From Thermoanaerobacter sp. (lineage in GTDB: Bacteria > Bacillota > Thermoanaerobacteria > Thermoanaerobacterales > Thermoanaerobacteraceae): a DNA stretch of 64,000 bases. This document shows, in pieces, positions 19,642-29,743 of this stretch. The stretch's first letter is position 1, and the number at the start of each line of letters is the position of its first letter. Location: positions 1-64,000 of the forward strand of contig JADBKJ010000021.1 in the NCBI GenBank assembly GCA_014896455.1. Direction: 5' to 3'. The notes under the pieces are model-generated. The model made no database searches. It was not told the DNA's origin and saw nothing but the letters and a program-made list of their open reading frames with translations. The position numbers were made by a program, and so were the translations under genes.

Positions 19642-20679
19642 TCACCTCAATTTCAATATGTTCTCTCTAAAAGGCGGCCTTATTATGCCCTTTTCTGTGA
19701 TTATACCAGTGATATTTTCATGGGGCGTAACATCAAAAGCGGGGTTGTACACATCTATGCCTTCAGGTGCAATTCTCACACCATTTATATGTGTTACCTC
19801 TTCAGGACTTCTTTCTTCTATGACTATTTCGGCTCCAGTCTCTATGTTAAAATCGATGGTGCTGGTAGGTGCCACCACATAAAAAGGAACATTGTACACT
19901 TTTGCCACAACAGAGAGCATGAAGGTACCGATTTTATTAGCAGTATCTCCGTTTAGGGCTATTCTGTCTGCCCCCACGAGTATGATGTCAATCTTTCCAT
20001 CTCTTATGAGAGTAGCAGCTACACTGTCAGCAATTAATTTAGCCGGTATTCCCTCTTGGACAAGTTCCCAAGCTGTCAATTTCGCCCCCTGAAGCCTGGG
20101 CCTTGTCTCATCAGCGTATACAAAAATATTCTTTCCGCTGTAATGGGCTTCTCTTATGACCCCTAAAGCTGTGCCATAGCCAACTGTGGCCAAAGCTCCT
20201 GTGTTGCAGTGAGTCAGTATGACTGCGTTTGGCTTTATCACTTCATTTCCAATCTTAGCCATCCTTTTATTTGTCTCTAAATCCTCAAAGTAAATCTTAT
20301 TGGCTTCTTCTTTTAACGCCTCGTATATATCTGAAACACTCAAATCCTTTACCTTTTCTAAAACACCCCTCATCCTGCCAATAGCCCAGGTGAGGTTCAC
20401 AGCTGTAGGCCTGGACTTTGAAAGCACATTTAGAGCATTTTCCATGTTTTTTAAAAAATTTTCCTTCTCTTCTTTCATAAACTGCCGAGCTGCGAGTACC
20501 ACGCCATAAGCTGCAGCTGCTCCTATCGCCGGAGCACCTCTTACTACCATGTCTTTTATAGCAAAGTCTACATCCTGATAAGTTCTGCATTCAAAAAATT
20601 CATAACTTAAGGGAAGTTTCCTCTGGTCTATCAGATAAAGCACGCCATCTCTAAATTCTATTGTCTTAATCTCCTTCAT
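19642..20679 (-). CDS. mtnA: S-methyl-5-thioribose-1-phosphate isomerase
   Basis: 345 residues of the eIF2B-like MtnA family; it interconverts MTR-1-P and MTRu-1-P. Active-site Cys in LTHCNTGALATVGYGTA and Asp in VGADRIALNGDTANKIGT are both present, as is MVVRGAPAIGAAAAYG near the N-terminus. It lies 11 bases downstream of the dehydrogenase gene and starts the mtnA-ecfA-ecfT-mtnP run. The canonical downstream salvage genes (mtnB, mtnC, mtnD, mtnW) are absent from the window. Confidence 0.95.
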   Translation of the reverse strand: MKEIKTIEFRDGVLYLIDQRKLPLSYEFFECRTYQDVDFAIKDMVVRGAPAIGAAAAYGVVLAARQFMKEEKENFLKNMENALNVLSKSRPTAVNLTWAIGRMRGVLEKVKDLSVSDIYEALKEEANKIYFEDLETNKRMAKIGNEVIKPNAVILTHCNTGALATVGYGTALGVIREAHYSGKNIFVYADETRPRLQGAKLTAWELVQEGIPAKLIADSVAATLIRDGKIDIILVGADRIALNGDTANKIGTFMLSVVAKVYNVPFYVVAPTSTIDFNIETGAEIVIEERSPEEVTHINGVRIAPEGIDVYNPAFDVTPHENITGIITEKGIIRPPFRENILKLR

Positions 20680-20690
20680 TCCAACTCCTC

Positions 20691-21644
20691 CTAACCTCTT
20701 AAGTCAAAAACTGCCTTAAAAGTATTTTTTGGAGAAAAAGCCTCTTCATACTGCTCTAACTTATAAAAACCGCTTATGAGGTAATCAGTAGTGACAAACC
20801 TCTTTTCAAGAAGCCTCAAGGCAGACGCCATAGGACCGCACCTTGTACCTATCAATTTTATCTCATTCACCACCCAATCAGTGGGATTCAAAGTAGCATA
20901 AGCATTGTATGTGCTCTTCAAAATAACTGTGCCAGTAGGTTTAACCAGCTGCTGAGCAAGTTTCAATCCGCCCTCATTGCCAGTACATTCTATAGCGACG
21001 TCAAACACGCTTTTAGTCTCAAGCCTTTCAACTTCTTCCAAAAGAAGAGTATTAGCTTTATTTTTGAGGTGCTCAAGTTTTTCCTCATGTTTACCGACCA
21101 CATAAAGGTCACATCCTGTAAGAGCTACCACCTGCGTTATAAACTGAGAAAGTTTGCCATCACCTATGACTACAACTTTATCAGTAGGTTTTATATGATA
21201 CATCTCAAGAATTTCTAAGGCAGCCGCCAAAGGCTCAGTAAAAACAGCTTCTTCATCTTTAATGCTATCAGGCACAATGAAAAGATTGCGATTAGGAAGC
21301 GTAATATACTCCGCAAAAGCTCCATCCTTTTCGAATATACCCAAGACCTTTCTATTTCTGCAGTGATGGAAAAGCCCTTCCTTGCACAGGTCGCACTCAC
21401 CACAAGCTATGTTGATATCCGCAACCACTCTTTTACCAATCAATTGCGGATTAGAAGAATCTTCAACAATTCCTACGAATTCGTGCCCAAGTACTCCTTT
21501 AAAATTTTTATACCCTTTCATTATCTCTATATCAGTGTTACACACAGAAGCCAGTAAAACCTTTATCAACGATTCTCCTTCTTTTATCTCAGGCTTTGGA
21601 AGGTCTTTTAGCTTAAGCTTTCCGTCAAAATAAAGGGCTTTCAC
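20691..21644 (-). CDS. Zinc-dependent medium-chain alcohol dehydrogenase
   Basis: 317 residues, MDR superfamily. Catalytic zinc site GHEFVG with an upstream Cys (LASVCNTDIEI), and a structural zinc loop CGECDLCKEGLFHHC. The nucleotide fold VVVIGDGKLSQFITQVVA lacks one glycine of the usual GxGxxG. Between an aldolase gene and mtnA, a natural role would be reduction of the methylthioacetaldehyde that a class II aldolase makes from MTRu-1-P (inference from context). It could also be a general sugar or aldehyde dehydrogenase. Confidence 0.85.
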   Translation of the reverse strand: MKALYFDGKLKLKDLPKPEIKEGESLIKVLLASVCNTDIEIMKGYKNFKGVLGHEFVGIVEDSSNPQLIGKRVVADINIACGECDLCKEGLFHHCRNRKVLGIFEKDGAFAEYITLPNRNLFIVPDSIKDEEAVFTEPLAAALEILEMYHIKPTDKVVVIGDGKLSQFITQVVALTGCDLYVVGKHEEKLEHLKNKANTLLLEEVERLETKSVFDVAIECTGNEGGLKLAQQLVKPTGTVILKSTYNAYATLNPTDWVVNEIKLIGTRCGPMASALRLLEKRFVTTDYLISGFYKLEQYEEAFSPKNTFKAVFDLRG

Positions 21645-21667
21645 TTTTTCACTTCCTTTTAAATTTT

Positions 21668-22285
21668 TTATTTTCTTACCTGCCCATAAGTTTTAAACTT
21701 CTCCATCATAAGCTCCATCTCTTCAGAAGATAAAAGCACAGGTTCGCCTATAGATTTTGCTCTATAGTAAAGTTCTGCTACATACTCGATCTGTATACTT
21801 ATATTGAAGGCATTCGGAAGGTCTTCAGCACCAACTAGAAGCCCGTGATTAGCTAGTAAAAAACAGCTTTTCATTGCCTCAAAAGTTCTTTAGTGCCAAA
21901 AGTAGCATATCACGCATTTTACATCAGGTAAAAGCTATGAGGTAGTGGATGGGGTCCCAGTTAAGAGAGCAGTGAGATCGTGGCCATGGATGGGTATGTA
22001 TGATTGCTTTTATGTCGTCTCTTCTTACATAAAAAATCCTGTGCATCTCGTATTCAGTAGAAGGAATATCCCTTCTACAACTTTTCCCTCTAAATCCATC
22101 ACCAATATGTCTTCAGCTTTTAATTCATAATAGTCCATTCCCGAAGGAGTTATAGCCATAAGTCCACTTTTATAGTCATAAACACTTAAATTTCCCCCTG
22201 TACCTCTGGTGAGATTTGTATCTATGAGCTTTTTGCCGTACTCTACTATTTGTTCTCTCTCATATTTTAAAAGCACGTTTTTCAC
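21668..22285 (-). pseudogene. Class II aldolase (fuculose-phosphate aldolase type), frameshifted
   Basis: The N-terminal 86 residues (22285-22025) read well up to LEGKVVEG, with GTGGNLSVYD and PSGMDYYEL. One base-level frameshift then moves DIPSTEYEMHRIFYVRRDDI and IKAIIHTHPW (metal-binding His pair) to another frame; further breaks follow. The C-terminal 68 residues (21874-21668) include SCFLLANHGLLVGAEDLPNA with the third metal His. All parts are in order, so a recent loss. Class II aldolases beside mtnA perform the DHAP-shunt cleavage of MTRu-1-P in other bacteria. Confidence 0.85.
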
Positions 22286-22342
22286 CCCGTTTTTGTATGA
22301 ATATTCCCACTAAATCCATCATATAACAAGAGAAAGGGGCTG

Positions 22343-23647
22343 TCAACTGATTTGTCCTCTTATCAAATTTTGAGCCCTTTTCTCCACTTCGTAGTAAACC
22401 CTCTCTACGTCCACAGTTTTTATCTCCCTTTTTTCCATTATCACTTTGCCATTTACTATAACTGTATCTACATCTGAACCCTGAACAGAATAGGCTAAAG
22501 CAGAGATTAAGTCGTTCTTGGGATGTAAATGAGGTTTATTAAGGTCTATGAGAATTACATCTGCCTTTTTCCCAACCTCAATAGTGCCTATCTCTCTTTC
22601 CCATAAAAGCGCTCTTGCTCCATTTATTGTTGCCATCTTTAAAGCTTCAAAAGCAGGTACAGACAGAGCATTTTCGTTTAAAGCTTTGTTAATCGTCGCA
22701 GCAAAGTGAATCTCTTCGAACATGTTTAAATTGTTGTTGCTGGCAGGACCATCAGTTCCAAGAGCAACATTTATCCCTTTTTTTATCATTTTCTCTACAG
22801 GAGCAAATCCACTGGCTAATTTGGCGTTACTGGTAGGATTGTAAACTGGTGATACCTTCATTTCCTTTAATATTTCAATGTCTTCATCGCTTACATGAAC
22901 ACAATGAGCTGCTATGGTTGGAACATCAAATACCCCTATGCCCTTTAAATGTTTCACAGGAGATTTCCCATGCTTTTGGAAACTTTCTTCAACTTCTTTT
23001 TTTGTTTCCGATACATGAATATGAATTCCTGTATTTAACTCTTTAGCTAAGTCTACTACTTCTTTTAAATAAGAGGGGCTACAGGTATAAGGTGCATGAG
23101 GACCCACCATTATTTTGATTCTTCCCTCCGCTTTATTATGCCAGGTATTATAAAGTTTTCGCGTATCTCTTAACTTTTCCTTATTTATTTCAGCATCACT
23201 TTCTTCTATAATACCCCTTGTCAACACTCCTCTTATCCCTACTTCTTCTGTTGCTTTAGCTACTTCATCCATAAAAAAATACATATCGCAAAAAGTAGTA
23301 GTACCAGAATAAATCATCTCTATCATACTCAATAAAGAAGCCCAGTAAACGTCTTCTGCTGAAAGTTTAGATTCAACGGGCCAGATATGTTTACTCAACC
23401 AATCAAATAGCGGCACATCATCTGCATAATTCCTAAGTAAAGACATTCCCAAATGAGTATGAGCATTTATAAGACCCGGCATTGCAATTTTTTTTGTTCC
23501 ATCTATGACTCTGTCAACTTTTATATCCGGATTAATTTCTCCTATGTAAGTTATCGTGTCGCCTTCAATATAGATATTGGTGTTTTCCATAAGTGGCTGT
23601 TCTTCTTTCATAGATAGCAAAGCTATATTTTTTATATGCAGATTCAT
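22343..23647 (-). CDS. mtaD: 5'-methylthioadenosine/S-adenosylhomocysteine deaminase
   Basis: 434 residues, amidohydrolase of the MtaD/SsnA-like group. Metal ligands are visible: [51 protein letters not shown] and [16 protein letters not shown]. It removes the 6-amino group of MTA or SAH, giving methylthioinosine or inosylhomocysteine. The ATG at 23647 with TAGGAGGG is preferred over an in-frame start 81 bases earlier that would read through the ileS terminator. It is the first gene of the methylthio block. Confidence 0.9.
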   Translation of the reverse strand: MNLHIKNIALLSMKEEQPLMENTNIYIEGDTITYIGEINPDIKVDRVIDGTKKIAMPGLINAHTHLGMSLLRNYADDVPLFDWLSKHIWPVESKLSAEDVYWASLLSMIEMIYSGTTTFCDMYFFMDEVAKATEEVGIRGVLTRGIIEESDAEINKEKLRDTRKLYNTWHNKAEGRIKIMVGPHAPYTCSPSYLKEVVDLAKELNTGIHIHVSETKKEVEESFQKHGKSPVKHLKGIGVFDVPTIAAHCVHVSDEDIEILKEMKVSPVYNPTSNAKLASGFAPVEKMIKKGINVALGTDGPASNNNLNMFEEIHFAATINKALNENALSVPAFEALKMATINGARALLWEREIGTIEVGKKADVILIDLNKPHLHPKNDLISALAYSVQGSDVDTVIVNGKVIMEKREIKTVDVERVYYEVEKRAQNLIRGQIS

Positions 23648-23668
23648 AATATCCCTCCTAAAATAATG

Positions 23669-23699
23669 TTTAAAAAGGGGAAAAAACCCCTTTTTAAAC
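23669..23699 (-). terminator. ileS terminator
   Basis: Stem GTTTAAAAAGGGG / CCCCTTTTTAAAC with a loop of six T (minus strand), directly after the ileS stop codon. The descending arm itself contains a T-run. The mtaD ribosome site follows about ten bases later, so some read-through is possible. Confidence 0.7.
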
Positions 23700-23705
23700 T
23701 TGTAT

Positions 23706-26492
23706 TTACTTCTCAATGTGAGAAGCACATCTTGCGCAAATAGTTGGATGCTCTTTTATAGTCCCTACTGTTTCACTGTACATCCAGCAGCGCTCGCATT
23801 TTTCCCCAGGTGCATGGGTTACCACAATCTTCAAATTATAATATTCACTTTCATAAGCATTTTGAGGAACAGGTTCTTCTGGTTGGTGAAGTACCACTTT
23901 TGAAACTATGAACATATATTCTAGGTCATTAAAGCCTTTAAAGAAATCATAAAGCTCTTGAGATGGATATATATCCACTTGTGCCTCTAAAGAGTGACCT
24001 ATCTTTTTGTCGGTTCTCGCTATTTCAAGAGCTTTAGAAATATATTTTCTTATGTCAAAAAGTTTTTCCCATTTTTCTATTATATAAGGATTATTGTATT
24101 TTTCTTGGACCTCTGGCCAATCAGCTAACTGAACACTTTCAAAATTATTTTGACTGTCGTGCTTCATATATGACCATATTTCTTCTGAAGTAAATGTAAG
24201 CACTGGTGCTATCAACCTTACAAGAGTGTCTAAAATAATGTAAACTGTCGTTTGAGCCGCTCTTCTCTCTTTAGAAGTAGCAGGATAAGTGTACAATCTG
24301 TCTTTTAAAATGTCCAGGTAAAGGCTACTCATATCTACTACACAGAAGGTATGAACCAGATGGAGAAAATCGTAATACTCATATTTATCAAAAGCCTCTG
24401 TAAGCTCTTCAACTACTCTGTTAAGCCTATATAAAGCCCATTTATCTATTTCTAAAAGCTCTTCGTAAGGGAGCATATCCTTATCAGGGTCAAAGTCATA
24501 AAGATTGCTTAACAAGAACTTACTAGTGTTACGTATTTTTCTGTACGCTTCTGTCATCTGTTTTAAAATCTCTTGTGAAATTCTCATATCTGAAGTAAAG
24601 TCAGCAGAAACAGTCCAAAGCCTCAAAATATCTGCTCCATATTCTTTAATTACATCGGCTGGGTCAATACCATTCCCTAAAGATTTTGACATTTTCCTTC
24701 CTTCACCGTCTACAACAAACCCGTGGGTCAATACGTTTCTATAAGGTGCTTTTCCACGTGTTGCCACAGATGTCAAGAGGGAAGATTGGAACCATCCTCT
24801 GTGTTGGTCTGAACCTTCTAAATAAAGCTCTGCAGGCCACTTTAGGTCAGGATGAGTTTGCAGCACAGCTGCATGGCTGGAGCCTGAATCAAACCACACA
24901 TCCATTATATCTGTCTCTTTCCTAAACTTTGTAGAACCGCATTCGCAAGTAATCCCTTTTGGTAATATCTCTTCAGCTGACATTTCAAACCACGCATCTG
25001 AACCCTTTTGCCTGAAGATCTCTTTAACTGCATTTATTGTATCATCATTTACAAGCGGTTTCCCACACTTTTCACAGTAGAATATAGGAATTGGCACACC
25101 CCATACTCTTTGCCTTGAAATACACCAGTCTTTTCTATCTCTTACCATGTTAGTTATGCGCTCTTCGCCCCATGAAGGATACCAATTAACCTCTTTAATA
25201 GCTTTTAGTGCCTCTTCTCTAAATCCCTCCACAGAAGCAAACCACTGTTCTGTCGCCCTAAATATTATTGGACTTTTACATCTCCAACAGTGAGGATATG
25301 AGTGGGTAATACGGGTTTCTGCCACTAATGCATTAGCTTTTTTCAAGTCTTCCTTTATGACCTTGTTAGCCTCTTCATAATACAGACCAGCATATCCTGG
25401 CGCTTTATCTGTAAAATATCCCTTATCATCTATTGGATTTAAAACATCAAGACCATACTCTTGCCCAACTAAAAAGTCTTCTTCGCCATGGCCGGGAGCA
25501 GTATGAACACATCCAGTACCAGCTTCTAAAGTTACATGCTCACCCAAGATTATTAAAGAATCTCTGTCATATAAAGGATGGGCAGCCTTCATGCCCTCCA
25601 AATTTTTTCCTTTAAATACAGCAACTATTTCATAATCTGAAAGGTTAGCTTCTTTTTTTACAGTATCTAACATATCTTTTGCCATTATATATACTTCGTC
25701 TCCAAACTTTGCAAGCGCATAATCAAACTCTGGATTTAAAGCAATTGCAAGGTTAGCCGGAATAGTCCATGTAGTAGTTGTCCATATTACAAAATACACA
25801 TTATTAAGATTCTCAACTATTCCTTTAAATTTCCCTAAATCATCTTTAACTCTAAATTTTACATAAATAGAATCAGAGGTTTCATCAAAGTATTCAATTT
25901 CTGCTTCTGCCAAAGCAGTCTCACAGCTGGGACACCAATATACAGGCTTTAGACCTTTATAGATATAGCCTTTTTTAGCCATTTCACCAAATACTTCTAT
26001 CTGTTTAGCTTCATACTCCGGATTTAAGGTAAGATAAGGATTATCCCAATCTCCCCTTACTCCCAATCTTTTGAATTGAGCTTTTTGCTTTTCAATCTGG
26101 GAAAAAGCAAAATTCCTACACACTTTTCTAAATTCTGTAGGACTTACTTCATGCCTTTTTATACCTAAAGTTTTTATAGCTTGCTGTTCAATAGGAAGAC
26201 CGTGTGTATCCCATCCTGGCACATAAGGAGCATCATAACCCCTCATTGTTTTGTATTTCACTATAATGTCTTTTAATACCTTATTCATAGCAGTTCCAAT
26301 GTGTATATCTCCATTAGCATAAGGCGGCCCATCGTGTAAAATATATTTTTCCTTGCCTTTATTTTTTTCCAATGTTTTATGATAAATATCCATTTTTTCC
26401 CATCTTTTTAATATCTCTGGTTCTCGTGTTGGCAAATTAGCCTTCATAGGAAAATCTGTCCTCGGCAAATTAAGTGTCTTGTTGTAATCCAC
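23706..26492 (-). CDS. ileS: Isoleucyl-tRNA synthetase
   Basis: 928 residues, class I synthetase. HIGH-type motif [23 protein letters not shown] in [12 protein letters not shown], the tRNA-editing CP1 domain between them ([17 protein letters not shown] and [11 protein letters not shown]), and a C-terminal zinc finger (CERCWMYS and CARCASH). This is the bacterial (mupirocin-sensitive type) form. It is expressed behind an Ile T-box, so induced by uncharged tRNA-Ile. Confidence 0.98.
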   Translation of the reverse strand: MDYNKTLNLPRTDFPMKANLPTREPEILKRWEKMDIYHKTLEKNKGKEKYILHDGPPYANGDIHIGTAMNKVLKDIIVKYKTMRGYDAPYVPGWDTHGLPIEQQAIKTLGIKRHEVSPTEFRKVCRNFAFSQIEKQKAQFKRLGVRGDWDNPYLTLNPEYEAKQIEVFGEMAKKGYIYKGLKPVYWCPSCETALAEAEIEYFDETSDSIYVKFRVKDDLGKFKGIVENLNNVYFVIWTTTTWTIPANLAIALNPEFDYALAKFGDEVYIMAKDMLDTVKKEANLSDYEIVAVFKGKNLEGMKAAHPLYDRDSLIILGEHVTLEAGTGCVHTAPGHGEEDFLVGQEYGLDVLNPIDDKGYFTDKAPGYAGLYYEEANKVIKEDLKKANALVAETRITHSYPHCWRCKSPIIFRATEQWFASVEGFREEALKAIKEVNWYPSWGEERITNMVRDRKDWCISRQRVWGVPIPIFYCEKCGKPLVNDDTINAVKEIFRQKGSDAWFEMSAEEILPKGITCECGSTKFRKETDIMDVWFDSGSSHAAVLQTHPDLKWPAELYLEGSDQHRGWFQSSLLTSVATRGKAPYRNVLTHGFVVDGEGRKMSKSLGNGIDPADVIKEYGADILRLWTVSADFTSDMRISQEILKQMTEAYRKIRNTSKFLLSNLYDFDPDKDMLPYEELLEIDKWALYRLNRVVEELTEAFDKYEYYDFLHLVHTFCVVDMSSLYLDILKDRLYTYPATSKERRAAQTTVYIILDTLVRLIAPVLTFTSEEIWSYMKHDSQNNFESVQLADWPEVQEKYNNPYIIEKWEKLFDIRKYISKALEIARTDKKIGHSLEAQVDIYPSQELYDFFKGFNDLEYMFIVSKVVLHQPEEPVPQNAYESEYYNLKIVVTHAPGEKCERCWMYSETVGTIKEHPTICARCASHIEK

Positions 26493-26529
26493 TGAACATT
26501 ACCTCCTCTTCAAATATTATCTTTCAAAC

Positions 26530-26776
26530 TAAAAATAAAACTTCTCGTCAGGGACGAGAAGTTCGCGGTACCACCCTACTTATTAAGACAAAGAAAAACT
26601 TTGCCTTAATCTCTCATTAAAGATAACGGGAAACCCGGCACAGCTTACTGTAGTTCAGCCTGCAGCTCCGAGGTGATTTTCAGTAGAAACGAACTTATTG
26701 GCTCGCACCTACCGCCAACTCTCTGGAAGTCACTTCTACTTACTCGTCCTCATCATAGCTTTTAACAATATTTTTT
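26530..26776 (-). promoter_or_regulatory. Ile T-box leader of ileS
   Basis: Minus-strand leader with the AGAGAGTTGGCGG Stem I signature, specifier ATC (Ile) at 26675-26677 within TGAAAATCACC, the T-box AGGGTGGTACCGCG (26564-26577), and a terminator stem CTTCTCGTC / GACGAGAAG (26541-26561) followed by a T-rich tract. It is a single, standard T-box, in contrast to the doubled trp one. Confidence 0.93.
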
Positions 26777-26781
26777 ACACA

Positions 26782-26810
26782 ATTATATAATACCACAAGT
26801 TTTTCGTCAA
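26782..26810 (-). promoter_or_regulatory. ileS promoter
   Basis: TTGACG (complement of 26805-26810) and TATAAT (complement of 26782-26787) with a 17-base spacer, a few bases upstream of the T-box. Confidence 0.8.
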
Positions 26811-27040
26811 TAGTATGGATATCTTATAGTCAGAGCAGATTTCACTTTTACCCCAGGAAGATTTCTAACTTCACCAGTAAGAGCCCTATTTCATCCGTTG
26901 TACCATCAACTATTAAAGCGATAACCGATACTCCCCACTTATTCTCCCTACAATAATGTAGGCCGTACTACCTCAATATGTGATTTACCCTATCCGCCAC
27001 ATTTTCTCTATCTTGAATCAATATTCCAACAATACCTAAT
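26807..27040 (-). pseudogene. TM1266-type iron-only hydrogenase system regulator, decayed
   Basis: Reading the minus strand from just after the divIVA stop gives RLGIVGILIQDRENVADRVN, then an in-frame TAG, then GVSVIALIVDGTTDEIG. A frameshift follows and ALTGEVRNLPGVKVKSALTI ends in a stop at 26807. This order matches the small ACT-like regulators that accompany [FeFe]-hydrogenase maturation genes. The stop codon, the frameshift and the missing start make it non-functional. Its 3' end runs into the ileS promoter. Confidence 0.75.
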
Positions 27041-27526
27041 CTATTCTGCATCCTTCTCCCCATCCTCATCTGGAATCAATTCTTTCTCATCTATTGAAAG
27101 TATTGATTCCAACTGGGCTTCTAAAAGAGATTTAAATTTCGCTTTAAAAATATTTAATTGCTTGCGATATCTTTCTAACTCCATTCTTATTCTTACAACT
27201 TCTTGATTTGCCTTCTCTAATATTTTTTCTGCATTTTGTTGTGCATTTTGTATGATAAGTTGAGCTTCTTTTTCTGCATTTCTTTTCAATTCCTCTGCAG
27301 TATTTTGAGCAACAATCAAGGTATTGTTTAAAGTGTTCTCCATATTTATGTAGCTTTGAAGTTTTTCATTCATTATATTAATTCTATCTTTTAACTCCGC
27401 ATTTTCTTTGTATAACATTTCATAGTCTTCCATAATTTTATCCAAAAACTCGTCCACTTCCTCTTCATTATAACCCCTAAAAGACCGCCTAAATTCTTTA
27501 TTATGTATATCCATAGGCGTCAGCAT
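27041..27526 (-). CDS. divIVA: DivIVA cell-pole/septum protein
   Basis: 161 residues. The N-terminal membrane-curvature domain is typical (LTPMDIHNKEFRRSFRGYNE, then EEVDEFLDKIMEDYE), followed by two coiled-coil stretches through residue about 140. DivIVA marks poles and septa and recruits division or sporulation factors. It is the 3' end of the ylm cluster (hlyD-like, yggS, sepF, yggT, ylmH, divIVA). Good AGGAGG ribosome site. Confidence 0.95.
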   Translation of the reverse strand: MLTPMDIHNKEFRRSFRGYNEEEVDEFLDKIMEDYEMLYKENAELKDRINIMNEKLQSYINMENTLNNTLIVAQNTAEELKRNAEKEAQLIIQNAQQNAEKILEKANQEVVRIRMELERYRKQLNIFKAKFKSLLEAQLESILSIDEKELIPDEDGEKDAE

Positions 27527-27553
27527 AATATTACCTCCTTTTCTTTTGTAACA

Positions 27554-28300
27554 TTATACAAACCTTAGAATATGTACAGAAACCCGACCTTTTTTGGTAT
27601 TACCTCTCACTTCTTCTAATCTAATTCTTCCAAAACCACGTAAAGAAATTACATCTCCCTCTTTTACTTCTGAAGAAGGGTCCTCTGTATACTCCCAATT
27701 TATTTGAAGAAGACCGGACTTTATAAGTTCTGAAGCCTTCGTCCTTGATATACCAAAACCTGCAGCTGCCACACTGTCAACCCGTAGTGAGGCTACGGTA
27801 GAAAAAATGTCCTTATATTTTATTTCAGGTTCTATCACATCTTTCAAGTCAATTGAATTAACGCTTACCTTCTCTTTTCCAACTTTAAAAAGGTTCATAA
27901 GTACATAACTTTCCACATCTTTATGTAACAATATGTCGCATTTATCCTCTTTTACAATTATATCGCCTATTTTTTGTCTTTTTATCCCTAACCCTAAAAG
28001 TGCACCCAACACATCTCTATGAGATAGTTTAGAAAAATTACCTTCAATTCTTACAGCGCAAATAGGTGTATCTTCCGGCTGCAAAAAATCGGGGTAAATA
28101 ACTACTATCTTTCTTTCTGCTAAAGGATATCCTCCATCTAGATTATAGTTTATATCTTGCTGTCGATACTTTAATATAGTTTTTTTAAAAATTTTTTGTT
28201 CAGAGAGGCTTAAAAAGTCTGTATATTTTACTCTTTTAGATTTTAAAACGCCTTTAATTATGTCATCAAATCGGGATACAGTAAATTCCTTGCCCATCAT
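27554..28300 (-). CDS. ylmH: YlmH-type S4-domain RNA-binding protein
   Basis: 248 residues. The C-terminal S4 fold reads VDSVAAAGFGISRTKASELI and EGDVISLRGFGRIRLEEV; the N-terminal part is the YlmH-specific region (DGGYPLAERKIVVIYPDF). S4 proteins of this family bind rRNA or stalled ribosomes. It overlaps yggT by four bases. Confidence 0.93.
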   Translation of the reverse strand: MMGKEFTVSRFDDIIKGVLKSKRVKYTDFLSLSEQKIFKKTILKYRQQDINYNLDGGYPLAERKIVVIYPDFLQPEDTPICAVRIEGNFSKLSHRDVLGALLGLGIKRQKIGDIIVKEDKCDILLHKDVESYVLMNLFKVGKEKVSVNSIDLKDVIEPEIKYKDIFSTVASLRVDSVAAAGFGISRTKASELIKSGLLQINWEYTEDPSSEVKEGDVISLRGFGRIRLEEVRGNTKKGRVSVHILRFV

Positions 28301-28605
28301 ATATACCTCATCAGTAGTAATACTAATTTAAAAACTAAAGGACGAACTAAATACTGAATCACCAAAATCGCCAAAACTGGCGAAAAATCTATCATTAAAT
28401 TTCTTCCAATAGAAGACCTAAATTGTAATGCCCTAAAAGGCTCAAGTATTGGTTCTGTCGTTACGAACACAAAACGAGAAAGTGGATTTGACATATTCTC
28501 CATTCTTAGCAAAGATAAAATAACCCTTATCAATATAAGCCAATTTATAACTTCAAAAAAATAATCTAATGCTGTTAAAATTGCAAAATTTACAGGCAAA
28601 ATCAT
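28297..28605 (-). CDS. yggT: YggT family membrane protein
   Basis: 102 residues with two hydrophobic segments around a central LSRFVFVTTEPILEPFR motif, the family hallmark. The gene is near-universally placed between sepF and ylmH or divIVA. Function is not well defined; linked to cell-envelope or division processes by context. Confidence 0.92.
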   Translation of the reverse strand: MILPVNFAILTALDYFFEVINWLILIRVILSLLRMENMSNPLSRFVFVTTEPILEPFRALQFRSSIGRNLMIDFSPVLAILVIQYLVRPLVFKLVLLLMRYI

Positions 28606-28615
28606 TTCCTCCTTA

Positions 28616-29029
28616 TCAATTTAGATTGTATAAAGAATTTACCTCATCTTTTATATCCCCTGTAATGTCAAAATTCTCAGGCGCAACTAAAAATATATAG
28701 CCAGATATCTTCTTTATCTCTCCATTAAGAGCATAGGCTGCACCGCTTAAAAAATCCACTACTCTTTGAGCTTCGTTTTTATCCATCTTTTGTAAATCTA
28801 CAATCACCGGTTTTTTATTTTTCAATTCATTACATATATTCATCACTTGTTCAAACTTTTCTGGCTTTAAAATCAAAACTTTTACTTGTGGCTGTGTATG
28901 AATATTGACAATTTTAGGCTTTCTATCATAAGGTCTGACAGGTTGTAAAGAGTCTACTTCTTCTTCCTCTTCTTCTGGCTCATCGATACCAAAGAAACTC
29001 ATTAATTTATCAATCACTTTTGAAGACAT
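28616..29029 (-). CDS. sepF: Cell division protein SepF
   Basis: 137 residues. N-terminal amphipathic membrane-anchoring helix (KVIDKLMSFFGI), an acidic linker, then the conserved SepF core with PVIVDLQKMDKNEAQRVVDF and LSGAAYALNGEIKKI. SepF tethers FtsZ to the membrane and shapes septal rings. The window also encodes ftsA and ftsZ, so both FtsZ anchors exist. Confidence 0.95.
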   Translation of the reverse strand: MSSKVIDKLMSFFGIDEPEEEEEEVDSLQPVRPYDRKPKIVNIHTQPQVKVLILKPEKFEQVMNICNELKNKKPVIVDLQKMDKNEAQRVVDFLSGAAYALNGEIKKISGYIFLVAPENFDITGDIKDEVNSLYNLN

Positions 29030-29032
29030 TAA

Positions 29033-29737
29033 TTATCCCTCCACATTATATTGTCTTTGCCCAAAAATAGAAGTGCCAATTCTAACAATATTCGCCCCTT
29101 CTTCAACTGCTACCCAATAGTCATTGGACATGCCCATTGACAAAAATTCTACTTGTACATTATGTTGCTTAATTTCTTTTAGCTTTTCAAATAATTCTTT
29201 CATCTTTCTAAAATAGGGCCTTACCTCTTCTGGTGGAAGGTAAGGAGCTATTGTCATAAGCCCTCTAATTCTTATATTATCATATTTTTCCATTTCTTTA
29301 ACAAAATTATGCATTTCTTCAGGAGGAATTCCGTATTTACTTTCCTCTCCACCAATATTGATTTCCACCAAACAATCCATTATGAGGCTCTTTTGTTTAG
29401 CCCTTTTGTCTATCTCTTTTGCCAGTTTAGTACTATCTAAAGAATGTATCATCTTAACTTTGTCAATAATGTATTTCACTTTGTTTGTCTGTAAATGCCC
29501 TATAAAGTGAAATTCTACCTCATTTTTTAAATAAGGATATTTTTCACTTAACTCTTGAACCTTATTCTCACCTATGTCAGTTATTCCACAAGCAATAGCC
29601 TCTTTTATAGTTTCAACACCAAAAGTTTTAGTAGCTGCCACAATTAATATTTCCTCCGGATTTCTATTTACCTTTAATGCATGCTCTTTTATGTTTTCTT
29701 TTATCTTTCTTATATTTTCACATATAGTCGTATTTAT
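29033..29737 (-). CDS. yggS: YggS/PLPBP family PLP homeostasis protein, unusual start
   Basis: PLP-binding barrel protein. The common GTG start at 29641 would omit the first strand and the AATKTFGVETI lysine would sit almost at the N-terminus. The frame stays open upstream and gives ICENIRKIKENIKEHALKV then NRNPEEILIVAATKTFG, as in full-length homologues. A strong AAGGGGGG site lies at about 29738-29746, but only ATA or ACG codons are available after it. The true start is probably a non-canonical ATA or ACG between 29737 and 29726. PLP lysine in VAATKTF; GLMTIAPY and MGMSNDYWVAVEEGA are intact. Confidence 0.85.
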   Translation of the reverse strand: MNTTICENIRKIKENIKEHALKVNRNPEEILIVAATKTFGVETIKEAIACGITDIGENKVQELSEKYPYLKNEVEFHFIGHLQTNKVKYIIDKVKMIHSLDSTKLAKEIDKRAKQKSLIMDCLVEINIGGEESKYGIPPEEMHNFVKEMEKYDNIRIRGLMTIAPYLPPEEVRPYFRKMKELFEKLKEIKQHNVQVEFLSMGMSNDYWVAVEEGANIVRIGTSIFGQRQYNVEG

Positions 29738-29743
29738 CCCCCC

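Noticed and set aside
15421-23705. SAM (S-box) riboswitch for the methylthio block
   Set aside because: I looked at the gaps before mtaD, the S component and the PLP genes; they are too short or lack S-box motifs.
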